From positions 1 through 6,373 of the forward strand of contig PMIG01000270.1 in NCBI GenBank assembly GCA_003157055.1: a stretch of 6,373 nt of DNA. Reading direction: 5' to 3'. This document shows positions 1-6,038 of this stretch, piece by piece. Positions within the stretch are counted from its first letter, which is position 1. Every line of letters begins with the position of its first letter. The notes below the pieces were generated by a model that made no database searches, was not told the origin of the DNA, and was given only the letters and a program-made list of their open reading frames with translations. A program made the translations under genes and the position numbers. Origin of the DNA: Bacteroidales bacterium. GTDB taxonomy: Bacteria; Bacteroidota; Bacteroidia; Bacteroidales; VadinHA17.

Positions 1-2705
1 TTGCGGAAATCGGCAAGCGCCTCATCGTAGTTATTCAGGCTGTAATTTGCCTTGGCCCTCATATAGATAGCTTCCCTTAAAAATTCATCAGGAATGCCGG
101 CACCACCAATCACTTTTTCAGCAGCATCTATTGTTTTCTTTGCATCGCCAAGTTGGTATGCCGATCTTAGCTGGCCCTTAAGCGCAATTATCTTGTTTTC
201 GTTATTGACAGCAGCCTTCTCAAGCTTGCTGTAATAATCAAGTGAACCGTTATAATCCTCCTTATTATAGCAGATTGTTGCTGCAGCTATGAGCGACTGC
301 TCCGTAAACTGGTTATTGGGTGCTCCTGCAACTGACGCGTACATTTTAATCGCCTCATCATTGTTTCCTGCTTTCGCCAGGCATTCAGCAAGATAGAACT
401 GAGCATTCTGCAGGAAGCTGCCGTTTGGGAATTGACTGATATAATTTCTGAAGACCTCAGTAGCCTTGTCATATTTACCTGATATAAATAGATTCTCTCC
501 CGAATTGTACAGTAAAGAGTCTTTCTCCGCCATATTTATATCACCATATCCCTGAAGGGATTTCACATAAGCAAAATAGGATTCAATATCATTCAGGTCA
601 GTATATGCATTCTTCAGTCCTGTAAGAGCATACCTTGCTTCTGGTGTCGATTTGTAGTTCTCAATCACGTTCTTATACTGGGTGACAGCTTTATCATTCT
701 CACCGAGGTTATTATAGAGTAATCCCAGCTGCACCATTGCTCGCGGGACAAACGGGCTTGCGGGGTATGAAGAAATGACGGTGTTGAAATCAGCTTCACC
801 CTTATCGTGATCTTCCAGGACAAGGAATGCCCTTCCCCTTTCGAAATAAGCATCAGGCAGATAAGATGACGAAGGATATTTCTGCATAAGTGATGAAAGG
901 ATATCAGTTTTTCCCTTCTGATCGTTCATCAGACCGAGAGAGAATCCTTTCTGATACATTGCATAGTCTGCATCCAGCTTCCCGTAATCAATGACCTTGT
1001 CATAATAAGTTATTGCTTCCTGGTAATTGGTAGTAATATAATAGCAGTCAGCGATCCTGTTTCTTGCATCAGCCATCACATCGGACTTGATGTTTGCCAC
1101 ATCACCTTCAAATGTTTTAAGGTGCATAAGGGCATTACTGTAATCCTTCAAATTGAAGAGAGTGTAGCCGAGATTGTATCTTACAAGCAAATACTCACTC
1201 AGTTTTGATGAGCCGGGAATCGCCATGAATTCAGTATAACCGGCTTTTGCATTTTCATATTGGCCCAGCCTGTAGAGAGCCTCGCTTTTCCAGTATACAG
1301 CTCTTGCCTGAAGCCCTGTATTATAGCTTCTGTATTTAAGGGATTTGTCAAACATATCGGCGGCTGCTTCAAACTCCAGGTTCTTGAAAAGCTCCAGTCC
1401 CCTGAAAAAAGCAACTTTCTGATAAGCCTCCTCAAGCTTGCTGTCCTTATTTCTTATCTTATCAAGTGAAGCCAGGGCAGACTTATAGTTTTTATCCTGC
1501 AGGAAAGTTGAAACCAGGTAGTTGTAAGCCTCGCTTATCCTTTCGGAACCCGGATATTGATCGATATAATTCTGGAAGGCTGCAATTACCTCTCCGAAAG
1601 GTGAATAGGAGGTTTCATAAGTAAGCATTGCATAGTTAAAAAGTGCATCTTCCTTTATTTTTTTATCAAAGTTTAGCTTTGATGCTTCCGAGAATCCCAG
1701 CTGTGCACGCTTCTTGTCACCTTTCTGAAGATAGCTGGACCCGAGAAGGTACCATATATTCTGGCTCAGAAGATCCTCCCCTGACCCTATATCACGAAAC
1801 AGGGATATTGCCTTATCAATATCACCTGTTTTATAATAGCTGTAACCAAGCTGGTATTTATCTTCCCTGCCACTGATCTTTGTCCCCGCTGCAAATTTTT
1901 CGAGGTAAGGAAGAGCCTCGGTATAATTCCCCTTGTTATAATAAGCGTCACCTATAAAACGGTAAAGCTCAATAGTCCTATCCTTAGGGGCCGATTTCAG
2001 AAGATCGGGAGCTATCTGCAGTATCTGGTCATAATCCTTCTGAAGGTAAAGTATCTGGACAATATAGAAAGGAACGATGCTTCCAAAAGTCTCATCATTT
2101 CTCAGTCTGGTAAAGCCCTCAACTGCAGTCTGGTACATCTGCTGTTCGTAAGCTATTTGGGAGAAATAATATATAGCCGGCGGTGTATACTCAGTATCAA
2201 TATCCTTTATCTCCGAAAACATTAAAAGCGCTCTCGGCTTATCTCCACGGATATAAAGCGAGTATCCAAACCTGAAAAAGTACTCCGGCAGCTTTGCGGA
2301 TGTGAGCTGTTGCCGGTTGACCAGATCATAATATGTAACTGCTTTCCTGTAATTCTTATTCTGATAAAAATAATCGCCAAGTGCAAGGTTTGCATCGTTT
2401 ATCCGGGGGCTCTCAGGATGTGTCCTGATAAATGTGACCATCCTGTATTCAGCATCAGGGTTGAAGAGGTTCAGAGCTGAAAGTGATCTGTAATATTCCG
2501 CATCAGCAACTGTCAGAATGTCTGAACCATCATTATTTCTGATGTAAGAATCAAAAAGCCTGATGGCAGCAGAATACTTTTCCTTGCTGAAGAGCTCCAT
2601 AGCCCGTGTAAAATCAGAGCTTTTTGTGAATGGTACCTGTGAACCGGCCCGGGCAATAAAAACAAACAGTAAAGCTGCAATCAAAATGAATCTTTTTCTG
2701 TTCAT
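1..2705 (-). CDS. Large exported tetratricopeptide-repeat (TPR) protein, C-terminus beyond window
   Basis: The reading frame is open from an ATG at 2705 to the left edge, giving about 901 residues with no stop, so the gene is partial at its 3' end. The N-terminus is a clear Sec signal peptide: basic NRKR at 2-5, a hydrophobic core FILIAALLFVFIA at 6-18, and an ARA-G type signal peptidase I site near residue 20. The rest is almost entirely helical TPR-like repeats of about 34 residues, with the usual spaced Tyr/Ala/Gly/Leu pattern. Clear examples are near residues 243-270 (GDAYYNKGNYTEALPYLEKF), 280-304 (LGYSYYKTGDIDKAISLF), 313-339 and 878-901 (AKANYSLNNYDEALADF). I estimate at least 15 repeats. 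TPR arrays are protein-binding scaffolds, so a periplasmic or outer-membrane-associated assembly role is likely, but the partner is unknown. Proteins of about 1000 residues with this build are common in Bacteroidetes and are often annotated only as TPR or YbgF-like. The start is chosen because the signal peptide begins there. No Shine-Dalgarno sequence is visible, which is normal for this phylum. Confidence 0.93.
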   Translation of the reverse strand, partial: MNRKRFILIAALLFVFIARAGSQVPFTKSSDFTRAMELFSKEKYSAAIRLFDSYIRNNDGSDILTVADAEYYRSLSALNLFNPDAEYRMVTFIRTHPESPRINDANLALGDYFYQNKNYRKAVTYYDLVNRQQLTSAKLPEYFFRFGYSLYIRGDKPRALLMFSEIKDIDTEYTPPAIYYFSQIAYEQQMYQTAVEGFTRLRNDETFGSIVPFYIVQILYLQKDYDQILQIAPDLLKSAPKDRTIELYRFIGDAYYNKGNYTEALPYLEKFAAGTKISGREDKYQLGYSYYKTGDIDKAISLFRDIGSGEDLLSQNIWYLLGSSYLQKGDKKRAQLGFSEASKLNFDKKIKEDALFNYAMLTYETSYSPFGEVIAAFQNYIDQYPGSERISEAYNYLVSTFLQDKNYKSALASLDKIRNKDSKLEEAYQKVAFFRGLELFKNLEFEAAADMFDKSLKYRSYNTGLQARAVYWKSEALYRLGQYENAKAGYTEFMAIPGSSKLSEYLLVRYNLGYTLFNLKDYSNALMHLKTFEGDVANIKSDVMADARNRIADCYYITTNYQEAITYYDKVIDYGKLDADYAMYQKGFSLGLMNDQKGKTDILSSLMQKYPSSSYLPDAYFERGRAFLVLEDHDKGEADFNTVISSYPASPFVPRAMVQLGLLYNNLGENDKAVTQYKNVIENYKSTPEARYALTGLKNAYTDLNDIESYFAYVKSLQGYGDINMAEKDSLLYNSGENLFISGKYDKATEVFRNYISQFPNGSFLQNAQFYLAECLAKAGNNDEAIKMYASVAGAPNNQFTEQSLIAAATICYNKEDYNGSLDYYSKLEKAAVNNENKIIALKGQLRSAYQLGDAKKTIDAAEKVIGGAGIPDEFLREAIYMRAKANYSLNNYDEALADFR

Positions 2706-2771
2706 AACTTATTTGTTTTGGCTTTGCTCAGATTAAACAATTATTTTGCCGGAGACTTATGCGGGCTCATA

Positions 2772-2784
2772 ACAGTTTAACTGT
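2772..2784. repeat. 13-bp perfect palindrome in the divergent spacer
   Basis: ACAGTT-T-AACTGT is a perfect 6+1+6 inverted repeat. It lies between the divergent TPR and ftsE genes, next to the predicted start of the TPR transcript. The form fits an operator half-site pair for a dimeric regulator, but no regulator is encoded nearby and only one copy is seen. It is not followed by a T-run, so it is not a terminator. The remainder of the 228-base spacer (2706-2933) is A/T-rich, and I see no RNA gene in it. Confidence 0.4.
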
Positions 2785-2788
2785 AAGC

Positions 2789-2820
2789 CATATATATTAT
2801 ATATCATTGTTTAAAACCAA
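2789..2820 (-). promoter_or_regulatory. Possible promoter for the TPR gene
   Basis: On the minus strand TTGG (2820-2817) is followed, 21 bases after the TTG, by TATATATG (2796-2789). This differs at one position from the Bacteroidetes -7 consensus TAnnTTTG, and the spacing to a -33 TTG is roughly that expected. It would place transcription start near 2782-2784 and give a leader of about 78 bases. The surrounding DNA is a simple run of alternating A and T, so a chance match is quite possible. Confidence 0.3.
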
Positions 2821-2906
2821 CAGCAAAAATACAATTATTAAACGCCTGCTGCCGGCCTTTATTACTGATTTTATCAACATCGGCGGGTTAATTATCAATT
2901 CTTTCC

Positions 2907-2914
2907 TTATTTTG
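2907..2914 (+). promoter_or_regulatory. Possible -7 element for ftsE
   Basis: TTATTTTG matches TAnnTTTG except at its second base and lies 19 bases before the ftsE ATG, which would give a leader of only about 14 bases. No TTG is seen at the expected -33 distance near 2884-2888, so the call rests on a single imperfect element and its position. Confidence 0.3.
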
Positions 2915-2933
2915 CATACTAAACATAACAGAA

Positions 2934-3650
2934 ATGTCTGAAACACTTCCCCTTGACGTGATTATAGAGCTGAAGGATTGCCATATCTGGCAGCAGGAGA
3001 ATCTTGTTCTTTCCAACATCAATTTCAGCGTTGGAAAGGGCGAATTCCTTTATCTTGTCGGAAAAGTCGGAAGCGGAAAAACAAGTGTAATAAAGACACT
3101 TAATGCCCAGATACCACTGAAAAACGGTACAGGAATAGTTGCCGGTTTCAACCTTTCAAAGCTTAAAAAGAAAGATATACCGTTGCTCCGCAGAAAGCTA
3201 GGAATTGTATTCCAGGATTTTCAGCTTCTGACCGACAGATCAGTGCATGCTAATCTGGAATTTGTACTGAAGGCAACCGGTTGGAAAAACAAGGCTGATA
3301 TCGATTCCCGGATAGCTGAAGTTCTGGAGAAAGTAGGCCTTGACACAAAGGGATACAAGATGCCTCATCAATTGTCGGGAGGCGAACAGCAGCGTGTTGT
3401 AATAGGAAGAGCACTTCTTAATGATCCTGAAATAATTCTGGCCGATGAGCCTACCGGGAATCTCGATCCGGAGACCTCGGAAGGGATAATTAAACTGCTT
3501 AAGGATATAAGTTCGACCGGAAGAGCAGTAATTATTGCTACTCATAATTATACAATCCTTAAAAAATTCCCTGCCCGTACAGTCAGGTGCGATGAAAACA
3601 AGCTCATCGAAGTTAAGAATGACGAGGAAATCGAATTAGAAAGGCTATAA
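2934..3650 (+). CDS. ftsE: Cell-division ABC transporter ATP-binding protein FtsE
   Basis: This is a complete 238-residue ABC ATPase, close to the usual FtsE length of about 220. All nucleotide-binding motifs are present: Walker A GKVGSGKTS at 43-51, Q-loop Gln94 in VFQDFQLL, signature LSGGEQQR at 147-154, Walker B IILADEP at 167-173 with catalytic Glu172, D-loop GNLDP at 175-179, and switch His204. The stretch LRRKLGIVFQDFQLLTDRSVHAN (split around residue 95) and DEPTGNLDPETSEGI follow Escherichia coli FtsE closely, which separates it from LolD/MacB-type ATPases, although those remain the nearest alternatives. FtsE is known to pair with the membrane protein FtsX at the division site and to couple ATP hydrolysis to activation of peptidoglycan hydrolases. 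No ftsX is in this window; the downstream gene is convergent, so FtsX must be encoded elsewhere. The ATG at 2934 follows A-rich sequence without a Shine-Dalgarno match. The last codons, AGG CTA TAA, are the first unit of a tandem repeat. Confidence 0.92.
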   Translation: MSETLPLDVIIELKDCHIWQQENLVLSNINFSVGKGEFLYLVGKVGSGKTSVIKTLNAQIPLKNGTGIVAGFNLSKLKKKDIPLLRRKLGIVFQDFQLLTDRSVHANLEFVLKATGWKNKADIDSRIAEVLEKVGLDTKGYKMPHQLSGGEQQRVVIGRALLNDPEIILADEPTGNLDPETSEGIIKLLKDISSTGRAVIIATHNYTILKKFPARTVRCDENKLIEVKNDEEIELERL

Positions 3651-3672
3651 AAGCTATAAAGGCTATAGCCTT
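3641..3672. terminator. Possible short bidirectional terminator between convergent genes
   Basis: AAGGCTATA (3641-3649) pairs with TATAGCCTT (3664-3672) as a 9-bp stem with a 14-base loop. Alternatively AAGGCTATAGCCTT (3659-3672) is a perfect 14-bp palindrome that can fold as a 5-bp hairpin with a TATA loop. It sits exactly where ftsE and the acyltransferase gene converge, and it contains both of their stop codons. Neither strand has a proper uninterrupted U-run after the stem, and the stem is weak, so termination activity is inferred mainly from position. Confidence 0.35.
3642..3668. repeat. Three tandem 9-bp units spanning the ftsE stop codon
   Basis: The units are AGGCTATAA (3642-3650), AAGCTATAA (3651-3659) and AGGCTATAG (3660-3668). 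Units 2 and 3 each differ from unit 1 by one base. The period of nine keeps the ftsE frame, so each unit reads Arg/Lys-Leu-stop. This makes three successive in-frame stop codons (TAA, TAA, TAG). The pattern suggests replication-slippage duplication at the gene end. Confidence 0.75.
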
Positions 3673-4576
3673 ACTTGAGCATCCTTACAGGCCAGGGTAA
3701 TCGGTTCCTATAGACTCTGTAAAATGGCACATTCGTGCTTCCGAATGATTCCATAAAGGAGGCTATTGATGGAATTGACGAGCCGGCAAAATCAAGAATC
3801 GTTTTTGTACCTGCCGATTCCCTGATTATTTCATTGACTACATAATATCCGGTACTTTTCTCACGGCTGGCAGGAGTGTTAACCACAAAAAGCATAGTCA
3901 TGGTTCCCTTTATCTCGACAAGAAAAACTCCGTAAATAAGTTTCTTCTTAAGCGACCTTACTCCTAACATCCTTCCTTTCCTGTTCTTTATGCAGAAATT
4001 CATCAGGCTGTTCAGCCGCTGAAAATCACGGGCTTTTATCCCGCTGACTTCCAATCCTTTATTCGCGACAAACAGATCAATAAGCTCATCCGGTGTGATA
4101 TCACTTACCAGATCAGGCTTTTTCCTCGATGCCTTTTCGATATTCCTCCTGCAGTGTTTTGAAAAGCCATTCCACAATTTTTCATATGGCTTCGACATAT
4201 CAAGCTCATAGTTGGCTCTTAATGTCACCTTATAATGATCGTTGTCAATCCTTTGCCCTACGCACAGATCAATAAGTCTGTAGAAATCAGGCATATAATC
4301 GATGAACTCGTTCAATGCTGTCTGAAGCTTAGTATCAGGCGAAAATGCACCCAGCTGCTGCAGGAATACAGGTGTAGCTATATATTGTATTCCGTACTTT
4401 TTAAAACCCGGTATCGGGAATACGGCATCGTATTCATCATCGATAAGAGCTTCCCATTCAGGCGCCATAATGTCGAGATACCACGAAAAGCCATATGGCT
4501 TCACTCTTGGAGAATCCTTAATGCAATCGTCCCATTGCTGACGGTCTATTTCGTTATGCCTGAGATAATTAATCAT
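3671..4576 (-). CDS. FemAB/GNAT-like acyltransferase family protein
   Basis: This 301-residue soluble protein has no signal peptide or membrane segment. Its C-terminal half looks like a GNAT-fold (FemAB/GNAT_6-like) acyltransferase. There is a basic helix KHCRRNIEKASRKK at 140-153, the strand pair LIYGVFLVEIKGTMTMLFVV around 213-232, a helix at about 242-254 (TGYYVVNEIIRES), and a terminal DFAGSSIPSIASFMESFGS at 262-280. The last is the pattern in which FemAB-like enzymes end with a DF(E)GS...FK..FG segment. The N-terminal half includes PVFLQQLGAF at 69-78, common in Bacteroidetes members of this group. Known relatives transfer acyl or aminoacyl groups onto amines of envelope precursors; the donor and acceptor here cannot be read from the sequence. 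The start overlaps the upstream deacetylase-like gene by ATGA, so the two are probably translationally coupled. An enzyme that exposes an amine followed by one that acylates it would be a sensible pair, but that is inference. No Shine-Dalgarno sequence is seen, which fits coupling. Confidence 0.8.
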   Translation of the reverse strand: MINYLRHNEIDRQQWDDCIKDSPRVKPYGFSWYLDIMAPEWEALIDDEYDAVFPIPGFKKYGIQYIATPVFLQQLGAFSPDTKLQTALNEFIDYMPDFYRLIDLCVGQRIDNDHYKVTLRANYELDMSKPYEKLWNGFSKHCRRNIEKASRKKPDLVSDITPDELIDLFVANKGLEVSGIKARDFQRLNSLMNFCIKNRKGRMLGVRSLKKKLIYGVFLVEIKGTMTMLFVVNTPASREKSTGYYVVNEIIRESAGTKTILDFAGSSIPSIASFMESFGSTNVPFYRVYRNRLPWPVRMLK

Positions 4577-5877
4577 GACTGCTGCAGCTGTAACATTGAC
4601 TCAAAAAGTTCGCGCCACCCCTTCCATTCTGGTGTTTCGAGAAGGGATGTATTGTGCCATAAACTTACAAACTGCCCGCCAGCAATCCTAACCTGATCTA
4701 TCAAACCTGCTATAACTTCCTTCGAAGCGGCGGGATCAAGGTTTTTATACTGGTGAAGTGTTGCATCCATAACCTGGAATGGCACGATCTTAAGGTCAGT
4801 CAGCCTGTCTTCAGCCAAATCATAAAAGAAAAATGGTCTTGCAATCCCGGCCCTGAAGCCCGGCTCCTCAGGAAATCCCATTGAAAAATCTTCACTGATC
4901 CCGGCTTTTATAAGGTCTCTGTAGGAATATGGAAATGCTAATCTGATGTAATGAAACCTGGATAAGCTGATTTCCTTCCCTGTGATGCTTTTAAGACGCT
5001 CAAGCTCCTGTTTAAGCAGGTAATATCTGCTGTGTGACTGGTATGATGGGTGCAATCCTGATTTGAATCTTCCTGAGATCCTTTTCACCAGCAACCTGTA
5101 TTCTTCATTCTTCCATGAAGGGTTAATATCATATCTCGAATGATCTCCTGACGGGAAGAAAAAGATGGCCTCTGTTTTATTTTTTTCTATTAATCCGGTG
5201 ATATAATCATAAACCTCAAAGGGATCTTTCTTCTCATGATTCACCACTTTATAACGTTCTCCGGCATTACCATCCCCGGTTGTCAGATCACGGATCAGTC
5301 CGCCGAAGCTCTTCAGAAAGTTCTTGCCAAGATAGGCAAAAGGCTGATCGGAGTCGATAGTAAGAATAGCACTGAATTCATTCCTCCTGAAAGCAATCGT
5401 TTGGTATCGCTTCAGCAAAGCTTTTGAAAACTCCCTGGCCCATAGATCCACAACAGGTATTGTCAGAAAATTATTTTTGAAGGCAAGTGAAGAAGATGCC
5501 TTAAACCTGCCATGCTCATCTGGCTGAAATTCAAGATATTCCTCGTATCGACTTAAAATATAAAATGAAGCTGCAAAAATATCGAATGGCAAATCTGCCG
5601 CTGGTTCCTGGAAAAATACCGGCAATCCTTTCCACTCTCCTAATGTTATCTCCTGGGGTCTGATCCCTGTTTCAAAAAGAAGTGTGGATGGTGAAATCTT
5701 GAAAGCTCCAGGAATAGCTTCATCTGAATAATTAATTACCGGATGCTTTCCGAGCTTCCGCCTGTCGGTCACTATTTCCCATGGGAGTCCGAGAATATCA
5801 CCAAGGATGATTCCTGCAATGTAACGCAGGCGCGGAACATTACCCTGAGAATATATTTTTATGAGACGGAGGTCCAT
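4573..5877 (-). CDS. Polysaccharide-deacetylase-like (NodB-related) protein
   Basis: The protein has 434 residues and no signal peptide, so it is probably cytoplasmic. Residues 1-165 form an N-terminal domain of the type seen in Bacteroidetes deacetylase-like proteins. It opens with LIKIYSQGNVPRLRYIAGIILGDILG at 5-30 (split here only by position), and contains NYSD at 49-52 and FDIFAASFYILSRYEEY at 98-114. Residues 167-415 look like a divergent NodB barrel. LTIDSDQP at 172-179 stands for the TFDDG motif (Asp175, Asp177), GLHPSYQSH at 274-282 for the HxxxH motif (His276), SRFHYIRL at 306-313 for RxPY, and SLWHNTSL at 405-412 for the terminal LxxH. The family removes N-acetyl groups from amino sugars using a metal, but several canonical residues are altered here, so substrate and even activity are uncertain. 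Downstream the gene overlaps the acyltransferase gene by four bases, indicating an operon. The ATG at 5877 is chosen because the conserved N-terminal strand begins only a few residues later. It has no Shine-Dalgarno sequence. Confidence 0.82.
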   Translation of the reverse strand: MDLRLIKIYSQGNVPRLRYIAGIILGDILGLPWEIVTDRRKLGKHPVINYSDEAIPGAFKISPSTLLFETGIRPQEITLGEWKGLPVFFQEPAADLPFDIFAASFYILSRYEEYLEFQPDEHGRFKASSSLAFKNNFLTIPVVDLWAREFSKALLKRYQTIAFRRNEFSAILTIDSDQPFAYLGKNFLKSFGGLIRDLTTGDGNAGERYKVVNHEKKDPFEVYDYITGLIEKNKTEAIFFFPSGDHSRYDINPSWKNEEYRLLVKRISGRFKSGLHPSYQSHSRYYLLKQELERLKSITGKEISLSRFHYIRLAFPYSYRDLIKAGISEDFSMGFPEEPGFRAGIARPFFFYDLAEDRLTDLKIVPFQVMDATLHQYKNLDPAASKEVIAGLIDQVRIAGGQFVSLWHNTSLLETPEWKGWRELFESMLQLQQS

Positions 5878-5882
5878 ATCTA

Positions 5883-5890
5883 CAAATTTA
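5883..5890 (-). promoter_or_regulatory. Bacteroidetes-type -7 element for the deacetylase/acyltransferase operon
   Basis: TAAATTTG on the minus strand matches TAnnTTTG exactly. It ends only 5 bases before the ATG at 5877, so transcription would begin at or almost at the start codon and the mRNA would be leaderless or nearly so. No TTG is visible at the expected -33 distance (about 5910-5914). A/T-rich chance occurrence is the main alternative. Confidence 0.4.
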
Positions 5891-5903
5891 ATAATTAATT
5901 GAT

Positions 5904-5911
5904 TACCTTTG
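5904..5911 (+). promoter_or_regulatory. Bacteroidetes-type -7 element for the helicase gene
   Basis: TACCTTTG followed by C is an exact match to TAnnTTTG, in the G/C context often seen after this element. Transcription would start near 5916-5920 and give a leader of about 115-119 bases before the helicase ATG. A -33 TTG is not evident near 5881-5885. It faces away from the opposite-strand element at 5883-5890, 13 bases off. Confidence 0.5.
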
Positions 5912-5950
5912 CGCCATTATTAAATAAGTGATTTCCAAGCAGCGTATCCC

Positions 5951-5963
5951 TGGCATTATGCCA
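5951..5963 (+). repeat. 13-bp perfect palindrome in the helicase leader
   Basis: TGGCAT-T-ATGCCA is a perfect inverted repeat. As RNA it can fold as a 5-bp stem UGGCA/UGCCA with a UUA loop. It lies about 35 bases after the predicted transcription start and contains the ATG of the small upstream ORF at 5958. It could be an operator or a small leader hairpin. A weaker imperfect repeat, CTCA-TATAT-TGAG, follows at 5965-5977. Confidence 0.4.
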
Positions 5964-6038
5964 ACTCATATATTGAGCTCATTCAGCCGGAACAAATTAT
6001 CATCGCTCCCGGAACCACACACTAAACTTTTATTATGA
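5958..6038 (+). CDS. Possible 26-codon upstream ORF in the helicase leader
   Basis: An ATG at 5958 opens a frame of 26 codons beginning MPTHILSSFSRN and ending HTKLLL. Its TGA at 6036-6038 overlaps the helicase ATG as ATGA. The same 4-base overlap joins the deacetylase and acyltransferase genes and permits translational coupling. The peptide has no recognised family, no signal peptide and no visible ribosome binding site, and an ORF this short can easily arise by chance. I list it as a candidate leader peptide only. Confidence 0.2.
   Translation: MPTHILSSFSRNKLSSLPEPHTKLLL

Noticed and set aside
1199..1876. Several short ORFs on both strands inside the TPR gene
   Set aside because: The minus-strand TPR frame is open and shows continuous repeat periodicity throughout, so these are other-frame shadows.
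1..2705. Frameshift or pseudogene in the large TPR gene
   Set aside because: Sampling codons near 1-62, 480-540, 1200-1250, 1980-2025 and 2280-2340 gave the same frame each time, and the translation stays TPR-like.
2791..2804. TATATATTATATAT as a terminator or origin element
   Set aside because: It is simple A/T alternation with no G/C stem, no T-run and no DnaA-box-like repeats beside it.
2759..2941. 60-codon plus-strand ORF running through the spacer and overlapping the ftsE start by 8 bases
   Set aside because: It crosses the A/T-rich spacer and the likely promoters, has low-complexity Ile/Asn/Phe composition typical of translated A/T-rich DNA, and resembles no family I know.
3240..3545. 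101-codon minus-strand ORF inside ftsE
   Set aside because: It is antisense to well-conserved ABC ATPase motifs and its translation has no recognisable features.
4235..4696. 153-codon plus-strand ORF opposite the acyltransferase and deacetylase-like genes
   Set aside because: It spans the junction of two clearly coding opposite-strand genes and its Cys- and Arg-rich translation looks like a shadow frame.
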